64,000 bases of DNA from NCBI RefSeq assembly GCF_030269515.1, contig NZ_BSTM01000004.1, positions 326,450-390,449 on the forward strand, read 5' to 3'. The notes under the pieces are model-generated. The model worked only from the letters and a program-made list of their open reading frames with translations. It did not search any database and was not told where the DNA came from. Position 1 is the first letter of the stretch. Every line of letters starts with the position of its first letter. Shown here one piece after another: positions 8,788 to 17,648 of this stretch. Origin of the DNA: Actinomadura sp. NBRC 104412. Lineage in GTDB: Bacteria > Actinomycetota > Actinomycetes > Streptosporangiales > Streptosporangiaceae. Made by a program: the position numbers and the translations under genes.

Positions 8788-9018
8788 ATGCTCACCGACG
8801 GGACGAGCGGGCACGGCTGGCGGCGGAGCAGACGCTGCCAGACCAACAACGGCTGCGTGGAGGTCGCCCGGGCGGAGGCTCCCACCGGACCCCTGATCGC
8901 GATCAGGGACGGGACGCTGCCCGCCGCCGGCGCCCTGGTGCTGGAACCCGGCGCGTGGCGCGCCCTGCTGCACCGGCTCAAAGCAGGCGACTCGGACATG
9001 CCCGAACGCGGCGCCTGA
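8788..9018 (+). CDS. DUF397 protein, second copy
   Basis: A 76-residue DUF397 relative: HGWRRSRRCQTNNGCVEVARAE, then AIRDGT and a C-terminal WRALLHRLKAGD. ATG 8788 has GAGGAGA about 6 bases upstream; the longer frame to 8434 runs through repeat DNA and is rejected. It lies 299 bases after the first DUF397 gene and is divergent enough from it to be an older paralogue. Adjacent glmS converges on it. Confidence 0.85.
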   Translation: MLTDGTSGHGWRRSRRCQTNNGCVEVARAEAPTGPLIAIRDGTLPAAGALVLEPGAWRALLHRLKAGDSDMPERGA

Positions 9019-9096
9019 CCCGGGGCCGTCAGGGCGACCCGCACGCGCCCGGCGACCGTCCGCACGGCGTACGCGGGCGGCGATCCGCGCGCCCCG

Positions 9097-10941
9097 CTAC
9101 TCGACCGTGACGGACTTGGCCAGGTTGCGCGGCTGGTCGACGTCGTGTCCCTTGGCGGTGGCCAGCTCGCAGGCGAACACCTGGAGCGGCACCGTGGTCA
9201 CCAAGGGCTGGAGCAGCGTCGGCACGGCCGGGACGGCGATCAGCGTGTCGGCGTAGGGCTCGACCGAGGTGTCGCCCTCCTCGGCGATCACGATGGTGCG
9301 GGCGCCACGGGCCCGGATCTCCTGGATATTGGACACGATCTTGTCGTGCAGCACGTCCCGCGCGCGCGGCGGGACCACCACCACGACCGGCAGGCCCTCC
9401 TCGATCAGCGCGATCGGGCCGTGCTTGAGCTCACCCGCCGCGAAGCCCTCGGCGTGCATGTACGCCAGCTCCTTGAGCTTCAGCGCGCCCTCAAGGGCCA
9501 CGGGGAAGCCCACGTGCCGTCCCAGGAACAGCACGCAGCGCTCGCCCGCCAGCGACCGGGCCAGCTCCCGGACGGGCTCCATGGTCTCCAGGACCTTGTC
9601 CACCTTCTCCGGCATCTGCGCCAGGAGCTGGATCATGGCGAACACCTCGTCGCCCCACTTGGTGCCGCGCACCTGCGCCAGGTACAGCGCGATCAGGTAC
9701 ACCGCCACGAGCTGGGTGAGGAACGCCTTGGTGGACGCGACGGCGATCTCCGGCCCCGCGTGGGTGTACAGGACGCCGTCGCACTCGCGCGGCAGCGTGG
9801 AGCCGTTGACGTTGCAGATGCCCAGCACCTTGGCGTGCTGCTCGCGGGCGTGCCGGACCGCCATCAGCGTGTCCATCGTCTCCCCCGACTGGGAGATCGC
9901 GATGACCAGCGTGGAGCGGTTCAGGATCGGGTCGCGGTAGCGGAACTCGTGCGCCAGCTCCACCTCGCAGGGCAGCCCGGCCCAGTGCTCGATGGCGTAC
10001 TTGGCGATCAGCCCGGCGTGGTTGGCGGTGCCGCAGGCCACGATGATGACCTTGTCGACCTCGCGGAGCTCCTGGTCGGGCATCCGCATCTCGTCCAGGA
10101 TCAGCCGGCCGTCGGTGCCGATCCGGCCGAGCAGGGTGTCGGCGACCGCCCGCGGCTGCTCGGCGATCTCCTTGAGCATGAAGTAGTCGTAGCCGCCCTT
10201 CTCCGCGGCCGACACGTCCCAGTCGACGTGGTACTCCTTCACCTCGGCGGGACGCCCGGCGAAGTCGGTGACCACCACCCCGTTGGGACGCAGCTCCACC
10301 ACCTGGTCCTGGCCCAGCTCGATCGCGTCGCGGGTGTGGGCGATGAACGCGGCCACGTCGCTGGCCAGGAAGTTCTCGCCCTTCCCCAGGCCGACCACCA
10401 GCGGTGAGTTGCGGCGGGCGCCCACCACCAGGTCGGTGTCGCCGGTGTGGACGGCCACCAGGGTGAAGGCCCCCTCCAGGCGCCGACACACGCGCCGCAT
10501 GGCGTCGGGAAGCCCGCCGCCCCGCTTCAGCTCGTCCTCCAGCAGGTGCGCGACGGCCTCGGTGTCGGTGTCGGAGCGCAGCTTGTGACCGGCCTCCTCC
10601 AGCTCGGCCCGCAGCCTGGCGAAGTTCTCGATGATCCCGTTGTGGATGACCGCGACCGTCCCCGTGCAGTCGGTGTGCGGGTGCGCGTTGCGGTCGTTCG
10701 GCGGGCCGTGCGTGGCCCAGCGGGTGTGCCCCATCCCGGTGGTGCCGGCGGGCGGAGGCTCCTCTTCGAGCGCGTTGCGCAGGTTGACCAGCTTCCCCGC
10801 ACGCTTGGCCGTGGTCAGCCTCCCGTCGGCCAGGACGGCCACCCCGGCCGAGTCGTAGCCGCGGTACTCCAGCCGCGCCAGCCCTTCGACCACGACGTCC
10901 AATGCCGGCTTGGCGCCGACGTACCCAACGATTCCGCACAT
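9097..10941 (-). CDS. glmS: Glutamine-fructose-6-phosphate aminotransferase (isomerizing)
   Basis: GlmS makes glucosamine-6-phosphate, the first step towards UDP-GlcNAc. The 614-residue product starts MCGIVGYVG with nucleophile Cys2. It carries the glutaminase signatures LEYRGYDSAG and GHTRWATHG, two SIS isomerase domains (ISQSGETMDTL) and the family C-terminus NLAKSVTVE. The length is typical. The gene is monocistronic here; glmM, which uses the product, is encoded 7 kb away on the same strand. No glmS ribozyme was seen in the short upstream region. Confidence 0.97.
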   Translation of the reverse strand: MCGIVGYVGAKPALDVVVEGLARLEYRGYDSAGVAVLADGRLTTAKRAGKLVNLRNALEEEPPPAGTTGMGHTRWATHGPPNDRNAHPHTDCTGTVAVIHNGIIENFARLRAELEEAGHKLRSDTDTEAVAHLLEDELKRGGGLPDAMRRVCRRLEGAFTLVAVHTGDTDLVVGARRNSPLVVGLGKGENFLASDVAAFIAHTRDAIELGQDQVVELRPNGVVVTDFAGRPAEVKEYHVDWDVSAAEKGGYDYFMLKEIAEQPRAVADTLLGRIGTDGRLILDEMRMPDQELREVDKVIIVACGTANHAGLIAKYAIEHWAGLPCEVELAHEFRYRDPILNRSTLVIAISQSGETMDTLMAVRHAREQHAKVLGICNVNGSTLPRECDGVLYTHAGPEIAVASTKAFLTQLVAVYLIALYLAQVRGTKWGDEVFAMIQLLAQMPEKVDKVLETMEPVRELARSLAGERCVLFLGRHVGFPVALEGALKLKELAYMHAEGFAAGELKHGPIALIEEGLPVVVVVPPRARDVLHDKIVSNIQEIRARGARTIVIAEEGDTSVEPYADTLIAVPAVPTLLQPLVTTVPLQVFACELATAKGHDVDQPRNLAKSVTVE

Positions 10942-10979
10942 GGGGGCAAGCCTATGCGGTCGCCTTCCCGGGCCCCACC

Positions 10980-11008
10980 TTCATCCACCGTAGAGGCGTG
11001 GCTATAGC
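10980..11008 (+). promoter_or_regulatory. Candidate promoter for coaA
   Basis: TTCATC and TATAGC are separated by 17 bases, 57 bases upstream of the coaA ATG in the divergent region shared with glmS. The -35 box is weak. Confidence 0.3.
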
Positions 11009-11064
11009 GTGAACGACCGCGGAAGCGCCGGTATACGCGTGAGACCGGTGATTACTGTTCAACC

Positions 11065-12024
11065 ATGACGAGCGGATGGAACAGCGTGTCTGGTCCTCAC
11101 AGCGTTCCCAGCCCCTACGTGGAACTCTCCCGCGACGCCTGGCGCGCGCTCCGGGAGAACACCCCGCTGCCGCTGACACCGGGCGAGCTGGACGCGTTGC
11201 GCGGCCTCCGTGACCCGATCGACATCACCGAGGTCGAGGAGGTCTACCTGCCGCTGTCCCGGCTGCTCAACCTGTTCTTCCTGGCCGAGGGCGGCCTGCG
11301 GGACACCGTCGGGACGTTTCTGGGGGAACGGGTGGAGCCCACCCCGTTCATCATCGGCGTGGCGGGCAGCGTCGCGGTCGGCAAGTCCACCACGTCCCGG
11401 CTGCTGCGGACCCTGCTGGCGCGCTGGCCCGAGCACCCCACCGTGGAACTCGTCACCACCGACAGCTTCCTGTACCCCAACCGGATCCTGACCGAGCGCG
11501 GGATCATGGACAGGAAGGGCTTCCCCGAGTCCTACGACCGGCGGGCGCTGGTGCGGTTCGTCTCGTCGATCAAGGCGGGGGCGCCCGAGCACGAGATCCC
11601 GGTCTACTCGCACCTGGAGTACGACATCGTCCCGGGCGCGTCGCAGGTGGTGCGGCGCCCCGACATCCTGATCGTGGAGGGCCTCAACGTCCTCCAGGCG
11701 CCGCCGCCCGGACAGCTCGGCGTGTCGGACTTCTTCGACTTCTCGATCTATGTCGACGCGCGGGTCGAGGACATCCGCCAATGGTACATCGACCGGCTGT
11801 TCGCCCTGCGCCGCACCGCGTTCACCGACCCCCGGTCGTACTTCCACAAGTACGCGCACGAGCTGGACGAGGACGAGACGGCCGCGTTCGCGCAGCGGAT
11901 CTGGCGGGATGTCAACGAGATCAACCTGGTGTCGAACATCCTGCCGACCAGGGCCCGCGCCACCCTCGTCCTGCACAAGGCCCGCGACCACAGTGTCCAG
12001 CGATTTCGGCTCCGGCGGATCTGA
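11065..12024 (+). CDS. coaA: Type I pantothenate kinase
   Basis: CoaA phosphorylates pantothenate, the committed step of coenzyme A synthesis. The 319-residue product has N-terminal [13 protein letters not shown], the P-loop [12 protein letters not shown] at 98-109, [17 protein letters not shown] and VYSHLEYD, all type I signatures. It ends in [11 protein letters not shown] as in actinobacterial homologues. There is no clear ribosome-binding site before ATG 11065. It is divergent from glmS and convergent with the ABC genes, from which a degraded gene fragment separates it. Confidence 0.96.
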   Translation: MTSGWNSVSGPHSVPSPYVELSRDAWRALRENTPLPLTPGELDALRGLRDPIDITEVEEVYLPLSRLLNLFFLAEGGLRDTVGTFLGERVEPTPFIIGVAGSVAVGKSTTSRLLRTLLARWPEHPTVELVTTDSFLYPNRILTERGIMDRKGFPESYDRRALVRFVSSIKAGAPEHEIPVYSHLEYDIVPGASQVVRRPDILIVEGLNVLQAPPPGQLGVSDFFDFSIYVDARVEDIRQWYIDRLFALRRTAFTDPRSYFHKYAHELDEDETAAFAQRIWRDVNEINLVSNILPTRARATLVLHKARDHSVQRFRLRRI

Positions 12025-12061
12025 CCCGTCCTGTCGGGCCCGTGTCCTAGGGTTCCGGGCC

Positions 12062-12300
12062 ATGGACTCCCTTCCCGAGCCTCTGCTCGATCCGCCCTGG
12101 AAGAAGGCCGCCAGGCGGGCGCAGCGTGTCGTCCCCGGCCTCGAACCACCGTCCGGCCTGGCCGTCGCCTGGGCGCCGGGGCAGCGGCAGCGGTGGCAGG
12201 CGGTATCGGTCTCTCGCTCCACCTACAAGACAACGCGGGCGATGTGGTCCAGCTGGGTCACCGGGTCAACCCGCGCGTCCCCTGGCACGTCCTACGCGCC
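12062..12300 (+). pseudogene. Remnant of an N-terminal gene fragment (DUF4132-like segment)
   Basis: An ATG at 12062 opens a frame reading MDSLPEPLLDPPWKKAARRA, then VVPGLEPPSG and VAWAPGQRQRW. LPEPL-x-PPW followed by a V-x-GL-x-PP segment recalls an internal part of DUF4132/MolR-type proteins, judged from memory. After about 12205 this frame becomes low-quality Ser/Thr-rich sequence. The neighbouring frame (from 12193) instead reads GDVVQLGHRVNPRVPWHVLRA, which looks more protein-like, so a frameshift is suspected. The fragment is then cut by the 3' end of the ABC permease gene on the other strand. Confidence 0.4.
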
Positions 12301-12309
12301 TCACCGGCC

Positions 12310-13026
12310 TCACTCGGCGCTGGCCACCGACAGGGAGCGCAGCCGTACCACGGCGAGCAGCGCGCCGGCGACCGTCACCAGCGCCAGCAGCGGGACCGCC
12401 ACGCCCAGGTCGACCGTCGAGGTGACGTCCGCGGCGCCGGTCAGCGCGTCGGTCACCGACAGCGCCCACTGCTGGACGGACGCCGACCTGGCGCCCGGCG
12501 CGAAGTTGCCCAGCAGGCTCTCCCACACCAGCGCGTACAGCAGCCCGACCGTGACGGCGTTCCGGCTGACCACACCGAGCGCCACGAAGATCGCGGCGTA
12601 GGCGATGCCGCCCACCAGCACGCCCACCGTGAACGCCGAGGCCAGTCCCTCGGCCGTCCCGATCAGCAGCAGCCCGGCCACCAGGGTCGGCAGCACCGCG
12701 AACACCACGACCAGCCCGATCGCCACCGCCAGCTTGGTCAGCACGATCACCTGCCGCGGCACGGGCTTGGTCAGCACGTACATGATCTGGCCGTCGTCGA
12801 TCTCCGGGCCGATCACCCCGGTCCCCGCGATCAGCGCCAGCAGCGGCAGCAGGGTCATCAGCGCGATGCGCTGCAGGACGGTGACCGACACCTCCATGTC
12901 GGCGATCCCGGTGGCGCGCAGGATCCCCGCCAGCACCAGCATCAACGCCGGCAGCCCCAGCAGGATCAGCGCCCGCCGCCGCCCCAGCATCGACCGAAGC
13001 GTGATCATCGCGATCGTCGAGTTCAT
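12310..13026 (-). CDS. ABC-2 type transporter permease
   Basis: This 238-residue protein has about six hydrophobic segments and begins MNSTIAMITLRSMLGRRRAL, the cytosolic N-terminus typical of ABC-2 permeases. IDDGQIMYVLTKPVPR after helix 2 is the common loop that contacts the ATPase. Paired with the ATPase gene upstream by 46 bases, it forms an exporter of unknown substrate. The last of four co-directional ABC genes. Confidence 0.88.
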   Translation of the reverse strand: MNSTIAMITLRSMLGRRRALILLGLPALMLVLAGILRATGIADMEVSVTVLQRIALMTLLPLLALIAGTGVIGPEIDDGQIMYVLTKPVPRQVIVLTKLAVAIGLVVVFAVLPTLVAGLLLIGTAEGLASAFTVGVLVGGIAYAAIFVALGVVSRNAVTVGLLYALVWESLLGNFAPGARSASVQQWALSVTDALTGAADVTSTVDLGVAVPLLALVTVAGALLAVVRLRSLSVASAE

Positions 13027-13072
13027 GCTCTCCCCGCCTCGTTCACTGCGCTTCCCGGTCCCCGGCGGCCGT

Positions 13073-14038
13073 TCATCGGGCCACCAGGTAGGAGAAGACG
13101 CTTTCGAGGGACTCGTCGGAGGGCGAGACCTCCCACAGCCGGACGCCGGCGTCGCGGGCCAGCCGTGGCAGGAGCCAGGTGAACCGCTGGAAGTCGACCG
13201 CCTCCACGCGCAGGCCCTTCTCGGTGAGCTGGACGCTGCGCGCCGAGCCGTCCGCGATGACGGCGGCGGCCAGCCGGCGGTCGTCGCCGGAGCGCACCAT
13301 GAAGATGTGCGGGCGGTCCGTCATCAGCCGGCGGATCTTGCGGAAGTCGCCGGAGGCGGCGTGCCGGCCCGCCACGACCACCTCGATGTGCTGGGCCAGC
13401 CGCTCCACCTCCTCCAGGATGTGCGAGCTGAACAGGATGGTCCGGCCCTCGGCGGCCATCCGGCGGATCAGCTCCATGAGCTGGAGGCGCTGCCGCGGGT
13501 CCATCCCGTTGAACGGCTCGTCCAGCAGCAGCACCGGCGGATCGTGGACCAGGGCGGACGCCATCTTGATCCGCTGCTTCATGCCCTTGGAGTAGCCGCC
13601 GATCGTGCGGCCGGCCGCGTAGTCCATCTCCACCAGCGCGATCGCCCGCCGCGCCGCCCCGGCCGGGTCGGGCAGCCTGTGCAGCTTGGCCATCGCCAGG
13701 ATGAACTGCCACCCGGTGAGGAAGTCGTAGGCGGTCTCACGCTCGGGCACCAGGCCGAGCCGCCGGTAGACGTCCGGGTTCTTCCAGATCGGCGCGCCGT
13801 CCAGGGTGACCGTCCCGGACGAGGGGGGCAGGAAGCCGCCCATCATGTGGATCAGCGTCGACTTGCCCGCGCCGTTCGGCCCCAGCAGGCCCGTCACGCC
13901 CGGCCCGATCGTCATCGAGATCCCGTTGACCGCCACCACGTTCCCGTACCAGCGGGACACGCCCTCCAGCCGGAGTTCGGCCGTGCCGCCCCCAGGGGAG
14001 GGCTTCCGGAAGTTTTGAACGGCCTCGCCGCTGCTCAT
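13073..14038 (-). CDS. ABC transporter ATP-binding protein
   Basis: A 321-residue ATPase with Walker A GPNGAGKST at 53-61, signature GGYSKGMKQR, Walker B VLLLDEPFNGMD and switch His in FSSHILEEVE, followed by a C-terminal 90-residue regulatory part. ATG 14038 overlaps the stop of the preceding permease gene by ATGA, so the two pairs are translationally coupled. A 66-base in-frame extension is less likely. Substrate unknown. Confidence 0.92.
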   Translation of the reverse strand: MSSGEAVQNFRKPSPGGGTAELRLEGVSRWYGNVVAVNGISMTIGPGVTGLLGPNGAGKSTLIHMMGGFLPPSSGTVTLDGAPIWKNPDVYRRLGLVPERETAYDFLTGWQFILAMAKLHRLPDPAGAARRAIALVEMDYAAGRTIGGYSKGMKQRIKMASALVHDPPVLLLDEPFNGMDPRQRLQLMELIRRMAAEGRTILFSSHILEEVERLAQHIEVVVAGRHAASGDFRKIRRLMTDRPHIFMVRSGDDRRLAAAVIADGSARSVQLTEKGLRVEAVDFQRFTWLLPRLARDAGVRLWEVSPSDESLESVFSYLVAR

Positions 14039-14913
14039 GAAAGCCCCGCCTTCCGGAACCGCGCGTACAGGACGGCGACCGAGCCGGCCGCCAGGCCCAG
14101 GCACATCGCCAGCGCCACCAGTCCGCCGGGCAGCCCGGGCGCGATGGCGATCGAGGAGCTCTGCGCGCCCAGCAGCCGCACCTGGACGATGTCGACCAGG
14201 TTGAACGGCGCGAACAGCCCGGCCCAGCCCGCCAGGGACCAGTTGGACTCCATCTCCGCGAGCCCCTGAATGATCGCGACGAAGGCCGCGGTGACCAGGT
14301 ACACGGCGATGACGGCCGCGACGCCGAACCCGCGGCGTGGCGTGAACGCCGCGACCACCAGCCCGATCGCCCCCAGCACCAGCGCGTACAGGGCGCAGCC
14401 GACCAGCGCGGTGAGAAAGCGCACGAGCTGCTCGCCCGGGTCGGGCGCGCTGGTCACCAGGCCGCCCGCGTACAGGACGGTGATCGGCACCGCCATCAGC
14501 GCGAACAGCGCCGTCACCATGGCGCCCAGCTTGGCCAGGACGAAGTCCAGATGGCCCACCGGGCGGGAGAAGTACAGCGGGATCACGTGGAAGCGCAGCT
14601 CCCGCGAGGCCAGCACCGGCGCCTGGGTGGCCATGAAGATCGCGATGATCGCCTGGAGGGTCGGCGCGTACGAGGCGTAGCGCATCAGCGTCTCCGCCTC
14701 CTTGGTGAGCGCGAACGCCGCCACCGAGCCCGCGGCGGGCAACAGCATGATCGCGGCCAGGAGGAACGGCATCACCTTCGCCCGCGCCGGTCGGCCGAGA
14801 CCGTAGGCGGCCCGCAGGTTGTGCAGGTACAGCGACCGCGTCATGTACGCGCGGCCCAGCCTGCGGCCCTCGTAGTGCCGGTAGCCGATGTCGTGGATCG
14901 TGCTGACGCTCAT
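14035..14913 (-). CDS. ABC-2 type transporter permease
   Basis: This 292-residue membrane protein begins MSVSTIHDIGYRHYEGRRLG, a start seen in actinobacterial ABC-2 permeases, and has six to seven hydrophobic segments with SRPVGHLDFVLAKL in the coupling loop. It overlaps by ATGA with both the ATPase gene before it (14910-14913) and the one after it (14035-14038), so all three are translated as a chain. Confidence 0.9.
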   Translation of the reverse strand: MSVSTIHDIGYRHYEGRRLGRAYMTRSLYLHNLRAAYGLGRPARAKVMPFLLAAIMLLPAAGSVAAFALTKEAETLMRYASYAPTLQAIIAIFMATQAPVLASRELRFHVIPLYFSRPVGHLDFVLAKLGAMVTALFALMAVPITVLYAGGLVTSAPDPGEQLVRFLTALVGCALYALVLGAIGLVVAAFTPRRGFGVAAVIAVYLVTAAFVAIIQGLAEMESNWSLAGWAGLFAPFNLVDIVQVRLLGAQSSSIAIAPGLPGGLVALAMCLGLAAGSVAVLYARFRKAGLS

Positions 14914-15875
14914 CGCGGAGCCCCCTGAGGCGCGTAGTCCACGGGAGGCGGCGGCGCTCCCCCGCCCTCCGGGCCGGGCGGCCCGGTGGCGAAGACCTCC
15001 TCGATGCGGTGCCTGCGCTGCTCCATGCGGACCAGCCGCAGCTCCAGCTCGGCCACGGTGTCGCGGATGAGGTCGTAGGTGGACTCCCCGGCGATGTCGA
15101 CGAGCAGGAACCGTCCCTCGGGACGCACCGAGAGGCCCGCGTCGTACAGCCGCTGCCCGAGCGCGTCGCGCCCCTCGTCGACCTCGACGGTCAGGACGCC
15201 GCTCGCCGTGGTGTACGCCTCGACCGCCTGGGACCGCAGCAGCCGGCCGCCATCGATGATCACCACATGGTCGCAGACGCGTTCGAGCTCGCCCAGCAGG
15301 TGGGAGGTGACCAGCACGCTGATGCCGAACTCGGTGCCGATCCTGCGGATCAGGTCGAGCATCTCGTCGCGGCCGGCCGGGTCGAGCCCGTTGGTGGGCT
15401 CGTCCAGGAAGATCAGCTGTGGGTCGTGGACGAGGGCCTGCGCCAGCTTGACCCGCTGCCGCATGCCGGTGGAGTAGCCGCCGATGGGACGGTAGCGCTC
15501 CTCGTACAGGCCCACGTGCCGCAGCGTGTCGGCGGCGCGCTCGCGGGCGGCGGTCGGCGGCAGCCCGCACATCCGCGCCATGTGGACGACGAACTCGGTG
15601 GCCGAGACGTCGGGCGGCAGGCACTCGTACTCGGGCATGAACCCGACCCGCTCCCGGATCGCCTCGCCCTCGCGGGCGATGTCCAGGCCCAGGACGGACG
15701 CGCGGCCCGAGGTGGGCGGCAGCAGCCCGAGCAGGATCTTGATGAGCGTGGACTTGCCCGCCCCGTTGGCCCCGACCAGGCCGACGACGCCGGGCTCCAC
15801 GGCCACGGAGAGGGCGTCCAGCGCGGTCACCCGGGGGAACCGCATCGTCAGCGCGTCGGTCGCGATGATCGGCAT
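14910..15875 (-). CDS. ABC transporter ATP-binding protein
   Basis: A 321-residue ATPase with Walker A GANGAGKST at 35-43, signature GGYSTGMRQR, Walker B LIFLDEPTNGLD and TSHLLGELE. It is the first gene of the four-gene exporter operon (ATPase-permease-ATPase-permease). A Pro/Gly-rich C-terminal tail (GGGAPPPPVDYAP) ends the protein. The two ATPases are clearly paralogous. Confidence 0.93.
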   Translation of the reverse strand: MPIIATDALTMRFPRVTALDALSVAVEPGVVGLVGANGAGKSTLIKILLGLLPPTSGRASVLGLDIAREGEAIRERVGFMPEYECLPPDVSATEFVVHMARMCGLPPTAARERAADTLRHVGLYEERYRPIGGYSTGMRQRVKLAQALVHDPQLIFLDEPTNGLDPAGRDEMLDLIRRIGTEFGISVLVTSHLLGELERVCDHVVIIDGGRLLRSQAVEAYTTASGVLTVEVDEGRDALGQRLYDAGLSVRPEGRFLLVDIAGESTYDLIRDTVAELELRLVRMEQRRHRIEEVFATGPPGPEGGGAPPPPVDYAPQGAPR

Positions 15876-15876
15876 G

Positions 15877-16872
15877 TTATGAACCTAGTCCCCTGCCGGC
15901 ACCCAGACGTCCCTCTGGAGAGCCATGACGCCTCGGGAACATCCCCTTCCTTCGGAGGAACAGCGTCCATATCCATCGTTGCAGGAGGAGCGTGAGCGTG
16001 CCCGCGATGATCATGCCGGCCACGTTGACGCCCAGTTGCAGTAGCGACCCGGTGACCTCGGTGCCGTGCTCCAGCGCCAGCGCCACCCCCAGGTTCCCCG
16101 CGGCGGGGACGGTGGTCACCGAGATGAACACGCCCACGAGCGCCGACGACTTGCCCGAGGTCAGCGACAGCACGCCGCCCACGCCCGCCAGCAGCGCCAC
16201 GATGAACGACCACCGGTCGGGACTGTAGATGAACGCGGTCATGGGACGCGACTCCGGCAGCCGGTCGAACTCGATCACCCCGATCCAGCGGGAGACCAGC
16301 GCGCAGACGTAGGTGACCAGGACGGCCAGCATGAACCCGACGACCAGTGTGCGCAAAGCGACCAGGATCCGGCGGCCATGGCCGTGCAGCAGGCCGTAGC
16401 AGATCGCGGCGATCGCGCCGAACTCCGGGCCGAGCACCATCGCGCCGACCACCAGCACCGGCGAGTCGATCAGCGCGGCGATCCCGGCCAGTTGCGTGGC
16501 CAGCACCAGGAACACCAGGAACGACCAGGTCATCCTGCTGTCGTCCTCGGTGCGCCGCTCCAGTTCCTCCCAGACCACCGCGTCGTCGCCGTGGCCGGGC
16601 GCGCGCAGCTCGGCCGCCTCGGCGCCGCTGGACAGCGACAGGTCGATGTGCTCGAACGAGATCGCCCCGTCCCGTTCGATGCCCAGGCCCTGCAACTCCT
16701 CGATGACCTCGTTCGCCGACTCGCGCGCGATGTCCGCGGTGACCAGGTCGCCACGGGGGGACCGGGCCGCGCCCGGCAGGACGACGACGTTGGTGGCGCC
16801 CGTGCAGCCCGCGAGGACGGCGCAGACCGCGTCGGTACGGTCCTCCGGCACGATCGCTCTCAAGTGCAGCAT
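15877..16872 (-). CDS. DUF389 integral membrane protein
   Basis: This 331-residue protein starts MLHLRAIVPEDRTDAVCAVL, a cytosolic ACT-like domain of about 110 residues found in actinobacterial DUF389 proteins. About six membrane helices follow, with the family core PVLVVGAMVLGPEFGAIAA and AGNLGVALA. Function is unknown; DUF389 proteins are proposed small-molecule or ion carriers. The stop is only one base from the ATPase gene start (15875), so it may be co-transcribed with the exporter. ATG 16890 is an alternative start. Confidence 0.85.
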   Translation of the reverse strand: MLHLRAIVPEDRTDAVCAVLAGCTGATNVVVLPGAARSPRGDLVTADIARESANEVIEELQGLGIERDGAISFEHIDLSLSSGAEAAELRAPGHGDDAVVWEELERRTEDDSRMTWSFLVFLVLATQLAGIAALIDSPVLVVGAMVLGPEFGAIAAICYGLLHGHGRRILVALRTLVVGFMLAVLVTYVCALVSRWIGVIEFDRLPESRPMTAFIYSPDRWSFIVALLAGVGGVLSLTSGKSSALVGVFISVTTVPAAGNLGVALALEHGTEVTGSLLQLGVNVAGMIIAGTLTLLLQRWIWTLFLRRKGMFPRRHGSPEGRLGAGRGLGS

Positions 16873-16947
16873 CCCCACATGGTGCCGCATCGCGGACCGC
16901 GCCCCATCAGTAAAGTCCGGCAAAGCGGGGACAATGCGACGGTACAG

Positions 16948-17628
16948 ATGAAGGCGGGTGAAGGCATGCCGTGGCCCAGGGCGACGACGGCCGTCCTGCT
17001 GGCACTCGCCACGGGCGTGGCCGGGTGCAGCGTGGAGGTGGGCCTGTCGGACGATCCCTCAGCGGGAGCCGCGTCCCCACGGGTGTCGTCCACCGCGCGT
17101 TCGGTCCGCGACCTGGAAAGCCTGCGGGTCGCGACGGAACGGCCCGGCGGCGGCTACGACCGCGACCGCTTCGGCACCCGCTGGAAGGACATCGACCGCA
17201 ACGGCTGCGACCAGCGCAACGACGTCCTCGCCCGTGACCTGCGGGACGTACGCAAACGCGGGGACTGCGTCGTCGTCGCCGGGACGCTGCACGACCCCTA
17301 CACGGGCAGGACGATCACCTTCGTCAAGTCCGACGCCGACGAGGTGCAGATCGACCACGTCTACCCGCTCGCGCTGGCCTGGCGGATGGGCGCCTCGGAG
17401 TGGGACGAGGACCGCCGCGAACGCTTCGCCAACGACCTCGACAACCTGCTCGCCGTATGGGGCGTCCCCAATCGCCAGAAGGGCGACTCCGGCCCCGGCG
17501 AGTGGAAGCCGCGCACGGCGTTCCAGTGCGACTACGCCGCCAGGTACGTCGCGGTCGCCAAGGAGTACGGGCTTCCCGTCACCCGCGCCGACCGCGACGC
17601 CCTGCGGGCCTTCACCGAGAGCTGCTGA
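16948..17628 (+). CDS. Secreted lipoprotein with HNH/DUF1524-type nuclease domain
   Basis: The protein of about 226 residues opens with a signal peptide ending in the lipobox VAGC, so it is probably lipid-anchored outside the membrane. After a short linker comes a GmrSD/DUF1524-type HNH core. It contains YDRDRFGTRWKDID and NGCDQRNDVLARDL. The HNH histidine follows in EVQIDHVYPLALAW, with NDLDNLLAV and NRQKGDSGPGEWKP after it. DUF1524 domains cut DNA in type IV restriction systems; secreted single-domain forms are common in actinomycetes but uncharacterised. ATG 16966 is an equally possible start. Confidence 0.85.
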   Translation: MKAGEGMPWPRATTAVLLALATGVAGCSVEVGLSDDPSAGAASPRVSSTARSVRDLESLRVATERPGGGYDRDRFGTRWKDIDRNGCDQRNDVLARDLRDVRKRGDCVVVAGTLHDPYTGRTITFVKSDADEVQIDHVYPLALAWRMGASEWDEDRRERFANDLDNLLAVWGVPNRQKGDSGPGEWKPRTAFQCDYAARYVAVAKEYGLPVTRADRDALRAFTESC

Positions 17629-17648
17629 TCATCCGCCGGCGGCGCCGA

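Noticed and set aside
9097..11064. glmS ribozyme upstream of glmS
   Set aside because: The 5' region is only about 120 bases, shared with coaA, and shows none of the ribozyme's conserved core; the element is typical of Firmicutes.
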